Shown in pieces: positions 7,354 through 11,889 of a stretch of DNA of 11,889 bases. The first letter of the stretch is position 1, and each line of letters begins with the position of its first letter. The notes beneath the pieces were generated by a model that worked only from the letters and a program-made list of their open reading frames with translations, made no database searches and had not been told where the DNA came from. The stretch is from assembly GCA_007123465.1 (NCBI GenBank), contig SKLB01000260.1, positions 1 through 11,889 on the forward strand. The letters run 5' to 3'. The translations under genes were made by a program, and so were the position numbers. The stretch comes from Spirochaetales bacterium (lineage in GTDB: Bacteria; Spirochaetota; Spirochaetia; DSM-27196; PWMO01).

Positions 7354-7810
7354 TGTGCAGATGGTAGTTGACAAGGACACCTTTGCATCCGGCGATGATG
7401 CCTTCCGCGTGGTTGGCGCACTGCTGATCGACACGCTGAAAACCTTTGGTGTTGAGGCCTGGTACAAGCACCGCGGCGGTATCCGCTGTGGGGGAAAGAA
7501 GATAGCCACGGTGCTGGTCTCCGAGGTTGAAAACCTGCTGGTAATCAATTGCCTGGCCTTTCTCGGGCCGCTCAAGACCGAAGACTTCTTTCGTGTTGTG
7601 TGGGTGTCCCCCGAGATCAAGGACAAGGTCATGGAGCCTATGACCTCGGTAGAAGAACAGACCGGCACCCGGCCTTCGGTGGCGCAGTTCAAAGATGCGC
7701 TGTTGCCGCTGCTGCAGTCCACACTCGGCATCAGCGCCGAAGAAGGCCAGCTCAAGCGCGACGAGTTGTTTGGCTACGAAAAGACGCGCGCCCTGGCTGA
7801 CAAAGAGTAA
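6914..7810 (+). CDS. Chimera: acyl-CoA synthetase N-terminal quarter fused to lipoate-ligase-like C-terminal part
   Basis: A 298-residue protein, the mirror image of its upstream neighbour. Residues 1 to about 133 are the start of a FadD-like acyl-CoA synthetase (MLFGNREVSYRELDENANKV, GDRVALMLPN, QKLGAVAVPFN, REIIHILNDCEARAIIT, SLEHIILTG) and stop before the P-loop, which is absent. Residues from about 135-148 to the end resemble the rest of an LplA-type ligase: FRVVGALLIDTLKTFGVEAW (164-183), IRCGGKKIATVLV (190-202), LLVINCLAFLGPLKTEDFF (208-226) and EPMTSVEEQTG (241-251). K196 in KKIA aligns with the catalytic Lys of LplA (K133 in E. coli). The usual RxxND and KxxGSA signatures are degraded (HRGGI, KIATVL). 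It overlaps the upstream gene by 8 bases, so equal synthesis and possibly physical pairing are expected. Pairing would restore both enzymes; this is untested inference. Confidence 0.82.
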   Translation: MDNPRGLGRMLEEVAKKQKKRQAMLFGNREVSYRELDENANKVANGLQSLGIRSGDRVALMLPNIPDFVYAFFGIQKLGAVAVPFNTMYKGREIIHILNDCEARAIITMTNFANLINEIQEDVPSLEHIILTGQRTMVFVSPDSTVNVQMVVDKDTFASGDDAFRVVGALLIDTLKTFGVEAWYKHRGGIRCGGKKIATVLVSEVENLLVINCLAFLGPLKTEDFFRVVWVSPEIKDKVMEPMTSVEEQTGTRPSVAQFKDALLPLLQSTLGISAEEGQLKRDELFGYEKTRALADKE

Positions 7811-7832
7811 GCGCCGCCCTGCCGGTTCAGAT

Positions 7833-7861
7833 TTGTCTCCCTCCATCGTGTTTAGTAAATT
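7833..7861 (+). promoter_or_regulatory. Possible promoter giving a leaderless transcript of the first Ntn-hydrolase gene
   Basis: TTGTCT at 7833-7838 and TAAATT at 7856-7861 are 17 bases apart, each matching consensus at four of six positions. Initiation six to seven bases after the -10 box would fall on the A of ATG 7868. That gene has no Shine-Dalgarno sequence in front of it, which fits a leaderless message. Both boxes are only moderate matches. Confidence 0.35.
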
Positions 7862-7867
7862 TTTTTA

Positions 7868-9637
7868 ATGAGCACCATCAAAACCGGAGTCTTTCATGTC
7901 TTGATCGCAGCCGCTGCAGTGGCAGGTCTGGCCGTGGTTGGCACACAAAGCGTCAACGCCGGCGGCCGCACTGAGGGTGAATCCAGCCCGCCTGCCGAAC
8001 AACCTGATCACGGTGCTGCAGTAGTATCCAGTCACGAACTGGCCACAGAGGCCGGTGTAGCCATACTCGAGGCGGGCGGCAGCGCAGCCGATGCCGCAGT
8101 TGCGGTAGCGGCGGTACTGAGCGTTACCGAGCCGTGGTTCTCCAGCGTTCTCGGCGGAGGGACATGGGCAATCTACCACCACGCCGCCAGCAACACCGTT
8201 AAGGCTCTCGACGGTGTCGGCCCCGCGGGCAGCAACGCAGACGCCGACGCTTTCGAACAGATAGCTTCCCAATCCGGCATGCACCAGGCGGTAGTCCCCG
8301 GCGCCTGGGCTGGTTGGATGGAATGGCTCAAAGAGTACGGCAGACTCGAACTGGGTGAGATACTGGCGCCGGCCATTGAACACGCGGAGGCCGGTGTAGC
8401 GGTAACACCGGAGATGCAGCTGTGGCTTCAGATAGAAGCCGAAAACGTAGCCGAATGGTCCGCGGCCCGGTCGATCTACATGCGCGATGGTGAGTTTCTC
8501 AGCCAGGGAGATACCGTTTACCAGACTGATCTGGCCGAGACCTTCCGCCGCCTTGTCGACGCGTACGAGGCGGCACGAAGCGATGGCCGCCGGAAGGCAC
8601 TCGATGCCGCCAACGATTACTTCTACCGTGGTCCGCTCGCCGGGGCAATTGTGGACTACTCGGACCGTTTTGGCGGCTATCTGACGCTGGATGATTTCCA
8701 TCGCTTCAACGCGCAGCTGGTGGATCCGATTTCGATCGATTACAACGGCATAACCGTCTATCAGAACCCACCCAACAGCCAGGGTGCGGCCATGCTGATT
8801 GCGCTGAACATCCTCAAGGGCTTTGACTTCTCGGACTACCACCCCGACAGCAGCGAAGCAATTCACCTGCAGACCGAAGCCATCAAGCTGGGCCATGTCG
8901 ACAAGTACTACCATATCGGCGATCCCGATCGAGTTGACGTACCTGTTGCATCACTGCTCTCCGATGATCACGCTGAACGTCAACGGCAACGGATCTCTCC
9001 AGACAGCGTGCTCGAATGGCCGATAGATGACATCCTGCGGGTCGACCCTGAGGCTGAAGCGCGCAATACAACCACGTTCCACGTTGTAGACGCAGACGGC
9101 AACGCGGCTGCGGTGACCACTTCGCTCGGGGCGCAGTTTCTGGTGATCGGCGACACAGGTATACATATCAACAACCGTATGCGCATGATGGCGGTAGCCG
9201 AAGGAGATCCAAATCGGATCGAACCCGGCAAGCGCGTGAGGCATACAAGCAATCCCTATATGGCCACCGTTGACGGGCACCCGTATATTCTGGGCGGCAA
9301 CACCGGCGTCGATACGCAGCCGCAGGGGCAGGTGCAACAGTTCATCTCGGTGGTGGAATTTGGACTGGATCCGCAGCAGGCGGTTTCGCGCCCACGCTTC
9401 CTGACAACCGCCTTTCCCTCAGCACGCGTTCCGTGGACGGCTGACAATATCCTGGCGCTGGAGGAGGGAATCTCCGACGAGGTCATGCAGGAGTTGGCGG
9501 CTATCGGACACCAGGTCAACCGGGATGGACTGTGGGGGAATGCCAATATGATTGTTATCGATCCGGCCGGCCGCTCAATAGAAACCGGTGCCGATCATCG
9601 TGGCGGCGTTGGCAAAGGTATGGTACTGCAGGAGTAG
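7868..9637 (+). CDS. Gamma-glutamyltransferase-family Ntn hydrolase, exported (paralogue 1)
   Basis: A 589-residue member of the gamma-glutamyltranspeptidase (MEROPS T3) fold, whose proenzymes cut themselves before a Thr that then becomes the nucleophile. Residues 1-31 look like a cleavable signal peptide (MSTIK, hydrophobic core, SVNA before GG). Early family features are EAGGSAADAAVAVAAVLSV (68-86), LGGGTW (95-100) and VVPGAWAGW (142-150). The predicted cleavage site is N400/T401 in RNTTTFHVVDADGNAAAVT, giving a large and a small subunit. Positions that bind the gamma-glutamyl group in E. coli GGT differ: the Arg in DFRE..AP is missing (LDGVGPAG), the small-subunit Asp is Met (NNRMRMM), and the Ser pair is RHTSNP. 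It is probably an amidohydrolase with another substrate. ATG 7868 has no Shine-Dalgarno; TTG 7901 is an alternative. Confidence 0.88.
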   Translation: MSTIKTGVFHVLIAAAAVAGLAVVGTQSVNAGGRTEGESSPPAEQPDHGAAVVSSHELATEAGVAILEAGGSAADAAVAVAAVLSVTEPWFSSVLGGGTWAIYHHAASNTVKALDGVGPAGSNADADAFEQIASQSGMHQAVVPGAWAGWMEWLKEYGRLELGEILAPAIEHAEAGVAVTPEMQLWLQIEAENVAEWSAARSIYMRDGEFLSQGDTVYQTDLAETFRRLVDAYEAARSDGRRKALDAANDYFYRGPLAGAIVDYSDRFGGYLTLDDFHRFNAQLVDPISIDYNGITVYQNPPNSQGAAMLIALNILKGFDFSDYHPDSSEAIHLQTEAIKLGHVDKYYHIGDPDRVDVPVASLLSDDHAERQRQRISPDSVLEWPIDDILRVDPEAEARNTTTFHVVDADGNAAAVTTSLGAQFLVIGDTGIHINNRMRMMAVAEGDPNRIEPGKRVRHTSNPYMATVDGHPYILGGNTGVDTQPQGQVQQFISVVEFGLDPQQAVSRPRFLTTAFPSARVPWTADNILALEEGISDEVMQELAAIGHQVNRDGLWGNANMIVIDPAGRSIETGADHRGGVGKGMVLQE

Positions 9638-9656
9638 TCTCTGTTAGGATCACAGC

Positions 9657-11444
9657 ATGAACTCAAACAAAGCATCTCGTTGTATCGTCGCGTGCGCGGC
9701 GCTGGCGGCGGTCCTGGTGATAACACAGTGTGGTGATGCAGGCCCCGACCCCGGCCGTCCCCTCGAAACTACGGCACAAGATGAAGCAGAGTCTGCAGCG
9801 CTGACGAGCGCTGAGTTCGATCCCGATGCGCCGTTTGCGGCGGTAACCCGTGATCGCAACGCAACGTTGATCGGCTACCGAGTTCTCGAAGAGGGCGGCA
9901 CCGCCGCCGATGCCGCCTTTGCAATCGGTGTGGCCATAAGCGTTTCCGAACCGCACTTCTCCCACGCGCTTGGCGGTGGCACGTGGGCGCTCTACTACGA
10001 CAGCGTCGAGGACAGCGTCAGCGCAATCGACGGTGTGGGACCCACTGGATCGCTGGTGGATGTTGAGTTCTTCCGCGACCACCAACGCAATACCTACCTC
10101 GGCATGCACCGGGTCATTGTTCCCGGCGCGTGGGACGCATGGATGGTGATGCTCGAGCAGTACGGCAGCATGGAACTCGATGAACTGCTGGGGCCGGCCA
10201 TCACGCTGGCGCGCGAAGGCGTAGCCGTTACACGCAGCCTGGCCGGTTTCATACTGCAGGAGGAGCAGCACATCCGGCGTTTTGCAGAAACCGCAGAGGT
10301 CTTTCTGCCCGACGGAGTTCCCCTGGGAGTTGGCGATACGCTCTACCAGCACAATCTATCGGACACGCTGGAACTCATTGCCGAGACCTATCGTGCAGCC
10401 CGTCCGGAAGGCCGCTCCGCGGCGCTGCAGGCGGCACGTGCTGTTTACTACCGCGGCCCGATCGGCGAGGCAATAGTAGCCTACTCCAAACAGCACGGTG
10501 GTTTCCTGACTACTGAAGACTTTGCCGGTTTTACCGCTGAAATCGTGGAACCGATATCCACCAACTACCGCGACATCACCGTGTATTCGCCACCGCCCAA
10601 CAGCCAGGGCATCGCGATGCTGATGGCGCTCAATATCCTGGAAGGGTTTGACTTCTCCGGATACGAGCCGGACCATCCCTACGTTATCCATCGCGTAGTA
10701 GAGGCCACCAAGCTGGCCAAGATTGACACCTGGCTCTCGGTTGGAGATCCGCAGTTCGTAGACGTTCCAGTTGACGAGCTGCTCTCCAGTGAATACGCGG
10801 ATCGGCAACGCCGGCGCATAGACCCTGGTGGGGTGATAACGTGGCCGACTCACGGCGGGTCAGCGCGCAACCATGACACAACAACCTTCTCAGTGCTCGA
10901 CCGCTGGGGCAACGCGGCCGCGGTTACCACGTCGATTGGATCTCAGTTTCTGATTGCCGGGGAGACAGGGATCAACCTGAACCAGCGAATGGCCAACATG
11001 GAGACCACCGAAGGCAATCCTAACGTGATCAAACCCGGCAAGAAGGTACGCCATACCGTAAATCCGTATATGGCGTTCCGTGACGGAAGTCCCTTTCTGC
11101 TCGGCGGAAACACCGGTTTTGACACCCAACCTCAGGGTCAGATCCAGCAGTTTCTCAATGTGGTAGAGTTCGAAATGAGTGCTCAGGAAGCGGTATCCTG
11201 GCCACGCTACATCACGCACGCCTTTCCGTCTTCCACGTTTCCGTATGAGGCCACTAACCTGCTCTATCTGGAGCGCGGTATTGCGGCGCAGACGCGCAGT
11301 GCGCTGACGGCAATAGGCCATACGATTGGTGGCTCTGCCATCATCGGCAACGCCAATCTGACTATGATCGGTCCGTTTGGCGCAACAGTCACCACGGGAG
11401 CGGACCCGCGCGGGGAAAATCTCGGTCTCACCGGACCACCGTAA
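9657..11444 (+). CDS. Gamma-glutamyltransferase-family Ntn hydrolase, probable lipoprotein (paralogue 2)
   Basis: A 595-residue tandem paralogue of the preceding gene; residues 469-525 are about two thirds identical to the matching block there, including LGGNTGxDTQPQGQ. The N terminus is a lipoprotein-type signal: basic start, hydrophobic core, VITQC with Cys25. Gln before the Cys is unusual for the canonical lipobox but tolerated in the loose lipoboxes of spirochaetes. The nucleophile is predicted as T408 in NHDTTTFSVLDRWGNAAAVT. As in paralogue 1, the gamma-glutamyl-binding positions are changed (IDGVGPTG, NQRMANM, VRHTVNP), so classical glutathione hydrolysis is doubtful. ATG 9657 has AGGA at 9646-9649, 7 bases upstream. 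The gap to paralogue 1 is only 19 bases, indicating cotranscription. The two may differ in location (soluble periplasmic versus membrane-anchored) or in substrate. Confidence 0.88.
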   Translation: MNSNKASRCIVACAALAAVLVITQCGDAGPDPGRPLETTAQDEAESAALTSAEFDPDAPFAAVTRDRNATLIGYRVLEEGGTAADAAFAIGVAISVSEPHFSHALGGGTWALYYDSVEDSVSAIDGVGPTGSLVDVEFFRDHQRNTYLGMHRVIVPGAWDAWMVMLEQYGSMELDELLGPAITLAREGVAVTRSLAGFILQEEQHIRRFAETAEVFLPDGVPLGVGDTLYQHNLSDTLELIAETYRAARPEGRSAALQAARAVYYRGPIGEAIVAYSKQHGGFLTTEDFAGFTAEIVEPISTNYRDITVYSPPPNSQGIAMLMALNILEGFDFSGYEPDHPYVIHRVVEATKLAKIDTWLSVGDPQFVDVPVDELLSSEYADRQRRRIDPGGVITWPTHGGSARNHDTTTFSVLDRWGNAAAVTTSIGSQFLIAGETGINLNQRMANMETTEGNPNVIKPGKKVRHTVNPYMAFRDGSPFLLGGNTGFDTQPQGQIQQFLNVVEFEMSAQEAVSWPRYITHAFPSSTFPYEATNLLYLERGIAAQTRSALTAIGHTIGGSAIIGNANLTMIGPFGATVTTGADPRGENLGLTGPP

Positions 11445-11458
11445 GTCAGCGACCGCAC

Positions 11459-11487
11459 TTGGCGTTTGCCCGCTTCCGCGGTAGATT
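11459..11487 (+). promoter_or_regulatory. Weak candidate promoter for the DUF1820-type gene
   Basis: TTGGCG at 11459-11464 and TAGATT at 11482-11487 are 17 bases apart, each with four of six consensus bases, in the 82-base gap between the second hydrolase gene and the next start. No terminator hairpin with a T-run is visible in this gap, so transcription may also continue from upstream. Confidence 0.35.
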
Positions 11488-11514
11488 GAAGGGACAGACA
11501 TTTGCATCAGCCGC

Positions 11515-11521
11515 GGGGAGG
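11515..11521 (+). promoter_or_regulatory. Ribosome binding site selecting a TTG start
   Basis: GGGGAGG at 11515-11521 lies 5 bases before TTG 11527. It favours this TTG, giving the N terminus MSLYKVHF, which matches the usual start of the family (M-x-LY-[KR]-V). Confidence 0.75.
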
Positions 11522-11526
11522 TCGTT

Positions 11527-11856
11527 TTGTCGCTCTACAAGGTTCACTTCAAATGGAAGGACAAGGAGGTCACGCTGCGTGCTCGCGGGCTCGATCTCAC
11601 TCACCCGTACTTTGTGTCCATTACCAACATGGTGTTTCCCGAAGGCCCCAAGATCATCATTGATCCCAATGAGGATGAAATTCGCCGCACCTTCGGCAAA
11701 GCAGACCACCTGATGATCCCCTTCCAGACCGTCAGCCTGATAGAAGAGTACCAGGACGACAAGTCCGAACAGCTGCAGCAGCGCAAAGTGCGCAAGTTCA
11801 CTCTAGTTGACGAAACTGACCTTGATTCAGCGCCAGAACCGCAAGACCAGGATTAG
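11527..11856 (+). CDS. DUF1820-family small protein
   Basis: A 109-residue soluble protein of unknown function. I recognise the DUF1820 pattern: an N-terminal LYKVHFKWKDKEVTLRA, then YFVSITNMVFPEG, an acidic IIDPNEDEIRRTF, and MIPFQTVSLIEEY, where a short Pro-Phe strand ends in an acidic segment. No signal peptide or membrane helix is present. The tail (residues about 77-109) is charged and low in complexity and ends in EPQDQD, longer than I expect for the family. The TTG start is backed by GGGGAGG 5 bases upstream. It probably forms a separate unit from the hydrolases and gives no hint about their role. Confidence 0.78.
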   Translation: MSLYKVHFKWKDKEVTLRARGLDLTHPYFVSITNMVFPEGPKIIIDPNEDEIRRTFGKADHLMIPFQTVSLIEEYQDDKSEQLQQRKVRKFTLVDETDLDSAPEPQDQD

Positions 11857-11889
11857 CCCCGGCGCAGCTTGCGTTGCGCCTCGGCATCC

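Noticed and set aside
5488..7810. Simple pseudogene decay of one acyl-CoA synthetase by frameshift
   Set aside because: The two synthetase parts are in reversed order (C-terminal part first), so a frameshift or stop cannot produce them, and both flanks are recognisable ligase sequence.
6821..7846. A 341-codon minus-strand frame spanning the chimeric genes
   Set aside because: It is antisense to coding sequence with clear synthetase and ligase motifs on the + strand, and has no recognisable domain.
7865..8914. A 349-codon minus-strand frame opposite the first hydrolase
   Set aside because: It is the antisense shadow of a conserved enzyme, with no motifs and no ribosome site.
11861..11880. 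Inverted repeat GGCGCA/TGCGCC after the DUF1820-type gene as a terminator
   Set aside because: The stem is only 6 bp with an 8-base loop and no T-run follows before the window ends.
11853..11889. Possible C-terminal end of a convergent minus-strand gene (last codons reading DAEAQRKLRRG then TAA at 11855-11853)
   Set aside because: The basic, charged ending is plausible and would overlap the stop of the DUF1820-type gene, but only about 11 codons are visible, too few to support a feature.
1..11889. CRISPR arrays, tRNA or rRNA genes, insertion sequences, phage genes
   Set aside because: No regular direct-repeat arrays, no tRNA-like cloverleaf, no transposase or integrase motifs and no rRNA sequence were seen.

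Overview
The window looks like bacterial chromosome, GC-rich by eye, with every supported gene on the + strand. The best guess for the host is a spirochaete (Spirochaetota). The large periplasmic protein has a signal peptide ending in GGQ, FlgD-like Ig repeats and an OmpA-like domain whose peptidoglycan-binding Asp is replaced, and one exported protein has a loose lipobox. This placement is inference; there is no rRNA or phylogenetic marker.

Layout. (1) 1-483 is the 3' part of a polar-amino-acid ABC transporter ATPase. (2) 553-3432 has its own promoter and a strong terminator (3452-3480) and encodes a 959-residue envelope protein with seven Ig-like modules and a C-terminal OmpA-like domain. 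(3) A new transcription unit starts near 3579 (TTGACA). It runs through a 77-residue two-helix membrane protein, a sodium:solute symporter and two overlapping genes carrying adenylate-forming and lipoate-ligase-like sequence. (4) 7868-11444 holds two tandem gamma-glutamyltransferase-family (Ntn hydrolase) paralogues, one with a signal peptide and one a probable lipoprotein; the first may be transcribed leaderless. (5) 11527-11856 is a DUF1820-type small protein with a TTG start.

The main surprise is at 5488-7810. The first protein is the N-terminal third of a lipoate-protein-ligase-like protein joined to the C-terminal three quarters of an acyl-CoA synthetase. The second is the missing N-terminal quarter of an acyl-CoA synthetase joined to the missing C-terminal part of the ligase. 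Exchanging the halves restores one ordinary ~531-residue synthetase and one ordinary ~244-residue ligase. Equivalently, a circularly permuted ~1.59-kb synthetase gene sits inside a ligase gene. Both junctions are in frame and share the octamer acggtcaa. This is either a real reciprocal gene rearrangement or an assembly/amplification chimera, and it is the first thing to check.

Functionally, exported amidase-type Ntn hydrolases, a Na+ symporter, an acyl-adenylating CoA ligase and a lipoyl-ligase-like protein would fit release, uptake, activation and attachment of a carboxylic acid such as lipoate. That reading rests on gene context and is a hypothesis.
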